NCBI GenBank assembly: GCA_015490675.1
Contig: WFXI01000108.1
Coordinates: forward strand, 1 to 6,116
DNA from: Hydrogenothermaceae bacterium
Lineage (GTDB): Bacteria; Aquificota; Aquificia; Aquificales; Hydrogenothermaceae
Direction: 5' to 3'
Length of the DNA: 6,116 nt
The notes below the pieces were generated by a model. That model searched no databases. It worked only from the letters and a program-made list of their open reading frames with translations, and was not told where the DNA came from. Below, piece after piece: positions 1-5,982 of this stretch (its first letter is position 1; each line of letters begins with the position of its first letter). The position numbers and the translations under genes were made by a program.

Positions 1-320
1 CTGCTCTTGTTACTGCAGATGTTGGTATAGCAATTGGAGCTGGAACTGATGTTGCTATAGAAAGTGCAGATATTATTCTTGTAAAAAGTAATCCTGCAGA
101 TGTTCCAAAAGTGATTAAACTTTCAAAAGTTACATACTCAAAAATGGTTCAGAATTTATGGTGGTCTGCTGGTTATAACATTGTTGCCATTCCACTTGCT
201 GCTGGGATTTTATATAACTATGGTATAGTTATTCAGCCAGCTGTTGGAGCACTTCTTATGTCTATAAGTACGGTTATAGTAGCTATAAACAGTCAAACAT
301 TGAGAAGAGTAAAAATTTAA
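1..320 (+). CDS. Copper-translocating P1B-type ATPase, C-terminal fragment (CopB-like, P1B-3 class)
   Basis: This is the last 105 residues of a heavy-metal P-type ATPase; the rest lies left of the window. Reading begins at base 3 with ALVTADVGIAIGAG, the residues that directly follow the GDGxNDAP hinge of the P domain in this family. Two membrane helices follow. The first reads N-x5-GYN-x4-P and the second P-x6-MSxSTxxVAxN. As I recall the P1B classification, these match the CopB (P1B-3) class better than the Cu(I) P1B-1 class, which has M-x2-SS in the last helix. The protein would pump copper from the cytoplasm to the periplasm using ATP. The metal-site motif in TM6 (CPH or CPC) is outside the window, so the class is inferred from TM7 and TM8 only. 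The gene ends 49 bp before the multicopper oxidase on the same strand, which suggests one copper operon. The GTG at 111 is an internal Val codon, not a start. Confidence 0.93.
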   Translation, partial: ALVTADVGIAIGAGTDVAIESADIILVKSNPADVPKVIKLSKVTYSKMVQNLWWSAGYNIVAIPLAAGILYNYGIVIQPAVGALLMSISTVIVAINSQTLRRVKI

Positions 321-338
321 GATTTTTGGTAATTTTAA

Positions 339-357
339 ATACTATAAGTAATAGTAT
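339..357. repeat. Perfect 7-bp inverted repeat upstream of the oxidase ribosome-binding site
   Basis: ATACTAT at 339-345 and ATAGTAT at 351-357 are exact reverse complements separated by five bases (AAGTA). The element fills the middle of the 49-bp gap between the ATPase stop and the oxidase start. It abuts the GAGAGG Shine-Dalgarno at 358-363, which lies six bases before the ATG. It could be a regulator operator or an AT-rich mRNA hairpin that tunes translation or mRNA processing. No T-run follows, so it is not a standard terminator. The arms are seen directly; the function is a guess. Confidence 0.45.
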
Positions 358-369
358 GAGAGGTTAAAA

Positions 370-2058
370 ATGAATATATCAAGAAGAACTTTATTAAAAG
401 TTTCTGGTTCAACACTGATGCTTGGAGCATTAACTGGAAGCATACCTGTATATGGAGCTGAAAGAGGATTTCACATAGCAAATAGAAAAGAAACAGATAC
501 AGCAGTTGAATACGAGCTTGTTATTAGAAAAGAAAAAATTCCAGTAGGATACAGAGAAGGAACAGCTTTCACATTTAACGGATACTTTCCAGCACCTCTA
601 ATAAGATTAAAAGAAGGTAAAGATGCAATAATAAAAGTTATAAACGAAACAAATGAATCTACTTCTATCCACTGGCATGGAATTATTTTGCCAAATGAAA
701 TGGATGGAGTTCCCGGAGTAACATATGCAGGAATTGCTCCAAAATCAACATTTGTTTACAGATTTCCAGTAGTCCAGTATGGAACATACTGGTATCACAG
801 CCACACAGGCTTGCAGGAACAACTTGGACATTATGGTCCCTTAATCATAGACCCCAAAGAGCCTGAACCTTTTGAATATGATAGAGACTATGTAGTTCAA
901 CTTTCTGACTGGACATTTGAAAACCCATATGATGTTTTAATGCACTTAAAAAAATGGGATGGGTACTACAACTATCAAAAAAGAACTGTATTTGATTTTA
1001 TTAATGATGTAAAGAAAATGGGGTTCGAAGCAACTATAAAAGAAAGACTAATGTGGGCAAGAATGAGAATGAATCCAAGAGATATCGCAGACATAACTGC
1101 CGCAACTTATACATATCTCATTAATGGAATGACAAAAGAAGAAAATCCAACTTTTTTATTTAAACCAGGAGAAAAGATAAGACTTAGGTTTATAAACTCT
1201 TCAGCTACAACATACTTTGATATTAGAATTCCAGGACTAAAAATGACAGTAGTTCAGGCAGATGGACAAAATGTTCAACCTGTGGAGGTTGATGAACTGA
1301 GAATAGCTGTTGCGGAAACTTATGATGTTATAGTTCAGCCTGTGGAAAATAGAGCATACACAATATTTGCAGAAACAATGGATAGAAGTGGATATACATA
1401 TGGAACTTTAGCCCCTAAGAAAGGAATGAAAGCCCCAATTCCTGAAAGAAGACCTCCTTCAACCAGAGGAATGAAAGCAATGGGAATGCATCATAATATG
1501 AAAGATATGAACCTTTGTGGAAAATGTGAACCTATGCGAATACCAGACAGCTTTGGACCTGATGCAGCAATGATTCAAAAAAAGCCAATTTGCAGGATAA
1601 ACGATCCAGGAGTTGGTTTTGAAAATGTAAAACACAAAGTTTTAACCTATGCAGATTTAAAAAGTATAGAGCCTTTTAAGCAAAGAAAACCTACAAGACA
1701 GATAGATATACACTTAACAGGTAATATGGAAAGATTTATCTGGAAAATGTATTCCTTTGATGGAAAAAATTGGAGTTCTGAATTTCACGAATTAATAAAG
1801 GCAAGATATAACGAAAGAATAAGAATTGTATTTATCAATCATACGATGATGGATCATCCAATACATCTTCACGGAATGTGGATGTATTTACAAAATGGAA
1901 ATGGAGAATATAGCCCAAGAAAACATACAATTAATATCAAACCTGCTGAGAAACTATGTGTAGAAATAGATAATGATGCTCTCGGAAACTGGGCATTTCA
2001 CTGTCATATCCTTTATCACATGCATACAGGAATGTTTAGAGTACTACAAGTTTGTTAA
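370..2058 (+). CDS. copA: CopA/PcoA-family periplasmic multicopper oxidase (copper resistance)
   Basis: This is a 562-residue multicopper oxidase, close to the usual length of copper-resistance CopA/PcoA proteins. It begins with a Tat signal: SRRTLLK at residues 4-10, a hydrophobic stretch, and probable cleavage near residue 29-30. It is therefore probably exported folded to the periplasm. All four copper-ligand blocks are present: HWHG at 101-104, WYHSH at 141-145, HPIHLHG at 496-502 and HCH-x3-H-x4-M at 544-555. The type 1 copper ligands would be H496, C545, H550 and M555, and the trinuclear cluster would use the other His residues. Residues 353-389 form a Met/His-rich segment (MKAMGMHHNMKDMN plus a CGKC motif at 383-386), comparable to the copper-binding Met-rich stretches of PcoA. 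The family oxidises Cu(I) to less toxic Cu(II) using oxygen. An SD, GAGAGG, precedes the ATG. The protein ends in Cys, which is unusual. It lies between the copper ATPase and the outer-membrane copper protein. Laccase-like activity on other substrates is possible. Confidence 0.95.
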   Translation: MNISRRTLLKVSGSTLMLGALTGSIPVYGAERGFHIANRKETDTAVEYELVIRKEKIPVGYREGTAFTFNGYFPAPLIRLKEGKDAIIKVINETNESTSIHWHGIILPNEMDGVPGVTYAGIAPKSTFVYRFPVVQYGTYWYHSHTGLQEQLGHYGPLIIDPKEPEPFEYDRDYVVQLSDWTFENPYDVLMHLKKWDGYYNYQKRTVFDFINDVKKMGFEATIKERLMWARMRMNPRDIADITAATYTYLINGMTKEENPTFLFKPGEKIRLRFINSSATTYFDIRIPGLKMTVVQADGQNVQPVEVDELRIAVAETYDVIVQPVENRAYTIFAETMDRSGYTYGTLAPKKGMKAPIPERRPPSTRGMKAMGMHHNMKDMNLCGKCEPMRIPDSFGPDAAMIQKKPICRINDPGVGFENVKHKVLTYADLKSIEPFKQRKPTRQIDIHLTGNMERFIWKMYSFDGKNWSSEFHELIKARYNERIRIVFINHTMMDHPIHLHGMWMYLQNGNGEYSPRKHTINIKPAEKLCVEIDNDALGNWAFHCHILYHMHTGMFRVLQVC

Positions 2059-2063
2059 ATTAT

Positions 2064-2069
2064 GGAGGA
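2064..2069 (+). promoter_or_regulatory. Shine-Dalgarno that fixes the start of the CopB barrel gene
   Basis: GGAGGA lies nine bases before the ATG at 2079. The open frame could extend to a TTG at 2052 inside the oxidase gene, but that codon has no SD and would add nine polar residues before the signal peptide. The ATG at 2079 is therefore the better start. Confidence 0.85.
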
Positions 2070-2078
2070 AACATAAAA

Positions 2079-2813
2079 ATGTTTAAGAAAGTTTTTTCTA
2101 CAGTTTTGTTACTTTCAACCTTATCTTTAGCTGAGGATACAGAAACTTGTAAATTTTATCCTGTAAAAAAGATGGAGCCTTTATATTATGGGCAATTTTT
2201 AATAGATAGGGTAGAGTATACAAATAAAGACAATCTCAATTATGAAATAACAACATGGTATGGTGGAGATTATAGAAGAGTATGGGTAGAAATAGAAGGA
2301 GAACACAATACAAAAAATAATGAAGGTTCGGTAGAAAAGTTAGATATTCTCTATGGAAAATTAATAACTGCATTTTGGGATATTAGAGGAGGTGTTGGTT
2401 ATACAGGTACTTATGGAGATATAGCAAAAGATAGGACAATGTTAGTTCTCGGTCTTAAAGGACTTGCTCCATACTGGTTTGAAGTTGATACAAATATAAG
2501 GTTAACAAACAAAGGAGAAGTTTATGGAGATTTTGAAGCAGAATATGACCTTTTATTTACACAGAGATTAATCTTACAGCCAAGAATAGATACAACATTT
2601 TCATTTTCAGAAATACCTGAAATAGGAATAGGCTCTGGAATTAATAATATAGAAATCAGTTTTAGACTTAGATATGAGTTCAAAAGAGAATTTGCTCCAT
2701 ATGTAGGGTTTTCATATACAAAATTATTTGGAAAGACTAAAGATTATGCAGAGCAAGCAGGAGAAGATACAAGTTATTTTTCCACATTTATAGGGCTTAG
2801 GATGTGGTTTTAA
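2079..2813 (+). CDS. copB: CopB/PcoB-family outer-membrane copper-resistance protein
   Basis: This 244-residue protein starts with a Sec signal peptide (MFKKVF then a hydrophobic run, probable cleavage after SLA at residue 18). The rest matches the copper-resistance protein B barrel family along its length: WYGGD at 60-64, EIEGE at 71-75, GLAPYWFE at 128-135, DLLFTQRLILQPR at 157-169, and RLRYEF then FAPYVG near 196-210. It ends in WF, as many outer-membrane barrels end in an aromatic residue. It lacks the Met/His-rich N-terminal extension of Pseudomonas CopB, so it is the short barrel-only form. C24 lies soon after the signal peptide without a clear lipobox. The gene begins 20 bp after the oxidase stop, in the usual copA-copB order. 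Its presumed role is to bind copper, or help it leave, at the outer membrane; the family mechanism is poorly known. Its stop overlaps the stop of the convergent kinase gene. Confidence 0.93.
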   Translation: MFKKVFSTVLLLSTLSLAEDTETCKFYPVKKMEPLYYGQFLIDRVEYTNKDNLNYEITTWYGGDYRRVWVEIEGEHNTKNNEGSVEKLDILYGKLITAFWDIRGGVGYTGTYGDIAKDRTMLVLGLKGLAPYWFEVDTNIRLTNKGEVYGDFEAEYDLLFTQRLILQPRIDTTFSFSEIPEIGIGSGINNIEISFRLRYEFKREFAPYVGFSYTKLFGKTKDYAEQAGEDTSYFSTFIGLRMWF

Positions 2814-3865
2814 AAAGTTATTATAGCTATAAATTTCCCTTTTTCTAAATTTATTTTTAAATTCCATCCAAGTTCTTCTGATAGTTTTTTTACAACAGAA
2901 AGTCCTATTCCTATCCCTCTTTGACTTTCTTTATAATATCTATCAAATAATCTATCAGGATTTTTTATCTCTGGACTTGAATTTTCAATAACTAATGAAT
3001 CTTCATTTAATATGACTTTTACATAACCATTATTAACATTATGCTTAAATGCGTTAGATAGTAAATTAAAAATAATTCTCTCTACTGCTTCTTTATTAGA
3101 CTTTAGAACTTTATTTTTTAAGTTTATTTCCACTTTAATTTCTGGATATAAAGATATTAATGTTTTTAGTTCATCTTCTATTATTTGTCTTAAATTTACA
3201 TCTTCAATAGATTTTTTTGTTTCTTCTAAAGCTGTTCTTAGATTTTTGTAAATACTTGAAAGTTGTTTGACAGCTAATTCTAATCTTTGTATATCTTCAT
3301 CATCTTTATACTTGAGCTTTAGTAATTTTAAGTTAACTCCAATACTCATAACAGGTGTATTTATATCATGAATTACATCTTTTATAGTTTCATTTAAAAT
3401 ATAAATAGCCTTTCTAAGAGGATTTGTGGTATATATAGCAAATACCAATGACAAAATAAAAGCTATGAATATTAAAAGTACATATTTAAACAACAAATTT
3501 TCTAATTTAGAAAATAATTCTTGTATAAATTTACTTTTTGGATAAACAACCTTTAATATATCTTTATTTGTTCCTGGAATAGGAACAAACATAAAAAACT
3601 CTTCTTTACTTTCTAAAAGTTCATAAAAAGGAACCTTTTGATTTTCTTTTAATGTTACTAAGTCTAATTGAAATTTATCTCCCTTAAAAGTTAAAGAAAA
3701 ATTTTTCATTTCTAAAAATAAAAGTTGCTTTTGCTCTAAATAGATACTTTTATAGTGAAAGTAAAAAATTATTAATATCAAAGTGGTGATAGTAAAGAAA
3801 TATAAAATAAAGGACTTTATAAAAGATTCTTTTTCATACTTATTATTGAATAATTTAATTTTCAT
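2810..3865 (-). CDS. Membrane sensor histidine kinase (probable copper/envelope sensor, CopS/CusS-like role)
   Basis: This is a 351-residue kinase. It has a membrane helix at about 15-36, a small periplasmic domain at about 37-123, and a second helix at about 124-146. The phosphoacceptor H166 lies in HDINTP. The ATPase domain shows the N box (NLLSNAFKHN, N267 and N271), the F-box-like LFDRYYK at 306-312, and the G2 loop RGIGIGL at 316-322. Two oddities stand out. Only about 20 residues separate the second helix from H166, leaving no room for a standard HAMP domain. The G1 box, normally DxGxG, is replaced by ENSSPE near 294-299. The gene overlaps the response regulator by 11 bp, so the two are almost certainly co-translated partners. 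No strong SD precedes its ATG, consistent with translational coupling. Convergence on a copper operon suggests copper sensing, but the periplasmic domain carries no obvious His/Met metal site, so the ligand is inferred. Confidence 0.92.
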   Translation of the reverse strand: MKIKLFNNKYEKESFIKSFILYFFTITTLILIIFYFHYKSIYLEQKQLLFLEMKNFSLTFKGDKFQLDLVTLKENQKVPFYELLESKEEFFMFVPIPGTNKDILKVVYPKSKFIQELFSKLENLLFKYVLLIFIAFILSLVFAIYTTNPLRKAIYILNETIKDVIHDINTPVMSIGVNLKLLKLKYKDDEDIQRLELAVKQLSSIYKNLRTALEETKKSIEDVNLRQIIEDELKTLISLYPEIKVEINLKNKVLKSNKEAVERIIFNLLSNAFKHNVNNGYVKVILNEDSLVIENSSPEIKNPDRLFDRYYKESQRGIGIGLSVVKKLSEELGWNLKINLEKGKFIAIITF

Positions 3866-4517
3866 CTTCTATTAAATATCCAATTCCTCTAACAGACTTT
3901 ATATTTATACCTGTTTTTTTCTTTAATTTAGAAATATTAACTCTTAGAGCTAAAGACGATGGATTATGTAGAACTTCATACAATCTTTCTTTAGGAACAA
4001 TTTTTCCTTTGTTCTCTAAAAGGATTTTCAAAATATTAAAAAGAACATCTCCAAGTTCTACAACTTTTCCATTTTTATAAACCGTATTTCCTTTTATAAC
4101 TATATCTTTGTATATTATTTCATCTTCATCTACTATATGTTTATGTTCTTTTGGCTTTGCATCTAATCTAGCTTTTATCCTTACTAAAAGTTCTTCTGGG
4201 TCAAATGGCTTTTTTATATAATCCTCTGCTCCTGCATTAAATCCTCTTACAACAGTTTGAGTATCCCTTAAAGCACTAATAAAGATTGTAGGAGTATTAT
4301 CTTCCGCAAACCTTAAATCTTCTAGTAGTTCTATACCACTTCCATCTCTCAGATTTATATCAAATATATATAAGTCATATTTATTTTCATATGTTTTATC
4401 ACCTGCTTCGTAATAACTTTTTGCAATATCAACATCATATCCATGAAGGCTTAAAAATTTAGCTAAAGATTCTGCTAAAACTGTGTCATCTTCAACAAGC
4501 AAAATCTTAGGCTTCAT
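3855..4517 (-). CDS. OmpR/PhoB-family response regulator (probable copper regulator, CopR-like)
   Basis: This is a 220-residue two-domain regulator. The receiver domain (about 1-120) has the acidic triad E9/D10/D11, phosphoacceptor D53 (FDINLRDGSG), S81 at the switch position and K103 in YIKKP. The C-terminal winged helix-turn-helix (about 130-217) ends in the typical IKSVRGIGYLIE hairpin, with the recognition helix in the LALRVNISKLKKK region (189-201). Phosphorylation by the adjacent kinase should control DNA binding. Likely targets are the copper operon promoter, which is outside this window, and its own operon; both are inferences. The ATG lies only two bases after the stop of the upstream barrel gene, whose last codons supply a distant GGAG (13-base spacing), which points to coupled translation. 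A role in other envelope stress cannot be excluded. Confidence 0.93.
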   Translation of the reverse strand: MKPKILLVEDDTVLAESLAKFLSLHGYDVDIAKSYYEAGDKTYENKYDLYIFDINLRDGSGIELLEDLRFAEDNTPTIFISALRDTQTVVRGFNAGAEDYIKKPFDPEELLVRIKARLDAKPKEHKHIVDEDEIIYKDIVIKGNTVYKNGKVVELGDVLFNILKILLENKGKIVPKERLYEVLHNPSSLALRVNISKLKKKTGINIKSVRGIGYLIEDEN

Positions 4518-4519
4518 TT

Positions 4520-5320
4520 CTAAAATCTAACTCCAAATTTTATAAATATAGAATGGTCTACTGCTATATTATTTAACCCATAACTATAACTTAAAGTTGA
4601 ATAATATTCTCTACTAAAGTTATATAATCCAAAGTAGCTAATTTGATATCTAAAATCTCCAGTGATAGAAGACGAAACACCATCAAATGATAAACTACTA
4701 TAAAAATTTTTAGTTAATTGATATCCTGCACCTATAGAAAAAGAATCTGTATCTTTTAAATCTGGATTACCTTTAAATGTATGGCTGTAAAACATAAAGT
4801 AATCATCTTTTCCTCTTATATAATCAAAGTTTACTGAAGGACTAAAATCAAAATATCCATCACTAAATTTATTATTCCCTGTGGGAACTTTAGTATTTAG
4901 CCCAGCTGTGAAATAAATATTATTTATTAAAAACCACGAATAACTTATATAAAAAAAGCTATCTCCTAATCCAGTTGTATTTAAGACATTATCATATAAA
5001 TAGTAATTAGAAGACCAAGAAGTATAAAAGCCTTTATATGCATAAGCTAAAGACAATGCCGAAAATAAGGACTCTGTGGAACTATCTTTGTTATATCCTA
5101 TTCCTGTCTTAAAATAAAATCTCCAATTTTTCCTTTTTTGTATGCTTAAATCTAATTTTTTTATAGGACATCCATCTTGACCGACTATCTGGTCAAAAGG
5201 TGTATTAGGACATTTATCTATAGAATCATCGACTCCATCTAAATCATTATCAACAAAAGCAAAAGAGTAGTTAAAAGCAAATAAAAATAAAAATCCTATA
5301 ACCTTTTTGCTTATTCCCAC
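4520..5320 (-). CDS. Predicted outer-membrane beta-barrel with one TSP3-like calcium motif
   Basis: I do not recognise a named family member. From the GTG at 5320 the protein has 266 residues with a clear signal peptide (MGISKK, hydrophobic core, cleavage after SFA at residue 21). Residues 24-52 form one thrombospondin-type-3-like motif: DNDLDGVDD with Asp/Asn at 24, 25, 26, 28, 31 and 32, then D35-K-C37-P-N-T-P and a second Cys in DGCP at 50-52. In OmpA-like proteins such motifs bind calcium and the two Cys may pair. The remainder is rich in alternating aromatic strands (for example GLGDSFFYISYSW and KVPTGN) and ends in FGVRF, typical of an outer-membrane barrel. The GLGD and PTG pattern recalls the phenol-degradation MetA-like barrel group. 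It lies 29 bp after the upstream gene and 2 bp before the response regulator, so it is part of the regulator operon. A channel or a sensor accessory are both possible. Confidence 0.8.
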   Translation of the reverse strand: MGISKKVIGFLFLFAFNYSFAFVDNDLDGVDDSIDKCPNTPFDQIVGQDGCPIKKLDLSIQKRKNWRFYFKTGIGYNKDSSTESLFSALSLAYAYKGFYTSWSSNYYLYDNVLNTTGLGDSFFYISYSWFLINNIYFTAGLNTKVPTGNNKFSDGYFDFSPSVNFDYIRGKDDYFMFYSHTFKGNPDLKDTDSFSIGAGYQLTKNFYSSLSFDGVSSSITGDFRYQISYFGLYNFSREYYSTLSYSYGLNNIAVDHSIFIKFGVRF

Positions 5321-5324
5321 TAAT

Positions 5325-5330
5325 TCCTCC
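5325..5330 (-). promoter_or_regulatory. Shine-Dalgarno that favours a GTG start for the barrel gene
   Basis: On the minus strand the frame opens ATGGAGGAATTAGTG. The ATG at 5332 has no SD of its own, while GGAGGA overlaps it and sits four bases before the in-frame GTG at 5320. Starting at the GTG also gives a cleaner signal peptide by removing the acidic MEEL. The GTG is therefore the more likely start. Confidence 0.7.
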
Positions 5331-5349
5331 ATTTAATGTGAAAGTTTTA

Positions 5350-5910
5350 TTATCTATCCTCCATTTCTCTATCTTCTCTATCCATTTCATAATTTCTATC
5401 TAAGGAATTATCTATATTATGTGATGTCTCATTATCTGTAAAATTATTGGAACGGTTTTCATAAAATATTTCATTTTCTTCTTCTATTTCATACATCCTT
5501 TCTTCTCTTTCTTGATATCTAAAATTGGTCTTTTCTTGAAACTCTTGCTTTCTTTCCTCTATTTCATGTTCTCTTTCCATAGATTTTTCCATATACTCAT
5601 TATTGTGTTCTTCATATTCTCTTCTATGCTCTTGCACTTTTTCTTTCTCATAAGTCTTAGTATGTTCATATTTTTCACTCTTATGTTCTTTTAGTTGCTG
5701 AGAAACAGACCTAATAAGTAGTTGTCTTTCTTCTGCAGAATACTCTTGAAGTTTCATTTTTAGCTTATTCATATACATATATTTTTCTGAAGGAGGAGCT
5801 TTTTTAACCTGTTGAATTAAATTTTGAATCTCTCTATAATCCTCCTTCGCAGTAGAAATATAAAAACTTAATCCTAAAACTATAAGAAAAACAAATATTT
5901 TATTCTTCAC
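5350..5910 (-). CDS. Exported Glu/Arg/His-rich coiled-coil protein of unknown function
   Basis: I do not recognise this gene. It encodes 186 residues from a GTG start backed by AGGAGG nine bases upstream. The N-terminus (MKNKIFVFLIVLGLSFYISTA) is a signal peptide or membrane anchor, so the protein should act in the periplasm. Residues 22-75 look helical, with an SAEERQLLIRSV stretch faintly like the helical repeats of Spy/CpxP/ZraP stress chaperones. Residues 75-150 are a highly charged helix; Glu makes up about a fifth of the protein (38 by my count). Glu-His pairs occur at 75/76, 82/83, 94/95 and 101/102, that is, in two pairs spaced seven residues apart. The tail (150-186) is rich in Asn, Asp and Arg and probably disordered. 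It is the first gene of the operon that includes the response regulator and kinase. A periplasmic metal or stress buffer feeding the sensor is an attractive guess, not a demonstrated role. Confidence 0.8.
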   Translation of the reverse strand: MKNKIFVFLIVLGLSFYISTAKEDYREIQNLIQQVKKAPPSEKYMYMNKLKMKLQEYSAEERQLLIRSVSQQLKEHKSEKYEHTKTYEKEKVQEHRREYEEHNNEYMEKSMEREHEIEERKQEFQEKTNFRYQEREERMYEIEEENEIFYENRSNNFTDNETSHNIDNSLDRNYEMDREDREMEDR

Positions 5911-5919
5911 AAAAATTTT

Positions 5920-5925
5920 CCTCCT
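5920..5925 (-). promoter_or_regulatory. Strong Shine-Dalgarno for the GTG-started coiled-coil gene
   Basis: AGGAGG on the minus strand lies nine bases before the GTG at 5910. No in-frame ATG exists nearby, so this site decides the start. A second SD-like GGAGGT at 5941-5946 has no suitably placed start codon in the frame of the gene. Confidence 0.8.
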
Positions 5926-5948
5926 GTTGGCTCTCTTAACACCTCCAT

Positions 5949-5976
5949 TGTATATAAAATTTGTTAATCAAAAGTT
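5949..5976 (-). promoter_or_regulatory. Weak candidate promoter for the regulator operon
   Basis: The 72-bp gap between the dioxygenase stop and the coiled-coil gene contains TATACA (5954-5949 on the minus strand), a good sigma-70 -10 match. A poor -35 candidate, AACTTT, lies 16 bases upstream. The region is AT-rich, so such matches are expected by chance. No terminator hairpin is visible after the dioxygenase gene, so read-through from upstream is equally possible. Confidence 0.25.
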
Positions 5977-5982
5977 ACTTCC

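Noticed and set aside
111..320. A stand-alone 69-residue membrane protein starting at GTG 111
   Set aside because: The frame is open back to base 3 and continues the P-domain sequence of a P-type ATPase; the GTG is an internal Val codon.
2052..2078. Extended start of the copper barrel gene at TTG 2052
   Set aside because: There is no SD for it, it overlaps the oxidase end, and the ATG at 2079 has GGAGGA and begins a proper signal peptide.
2821..2832. Perfect palindrome TTATAGCTATAA near the convergent stops, as a possible bidirectional terminator
   Set aside because: Folded as RNA it gives only a 4-bp, AT-rich stem with no adjoining GC stem, and it lies inside the kinase coding region (IAII codons); chance is a sufficient explanation in such AT-rich DNA.
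5512..5694. A 60-residue plus-strand hydrophobic frame
   Set aside because: It is the antisense shadow of the Glu-rich gene: GAA/GAG codons read as TTC/CTC on the other strand give a Phe/Leu/Ser-rich pseudo-membrane protein, with no SD.
5907..5948. A 13-codon leader frame (MEVLREPTGGKFL) whose TGA overlaps the GTG of the coiled-coil gene
   Set aside because: Its ATG has no Shine-Dalgarno, the codons simply span the SD of the real gene, and frames this short are common by chance.
5960..5972. TTTGTTAATCAAA as a regulator operator upstream of the regulator operon
   Set aside because: Only the outer four bases on each side pair, and I see no match to the known CusR/CopR box as I recall it or to the 339-357 dyad.
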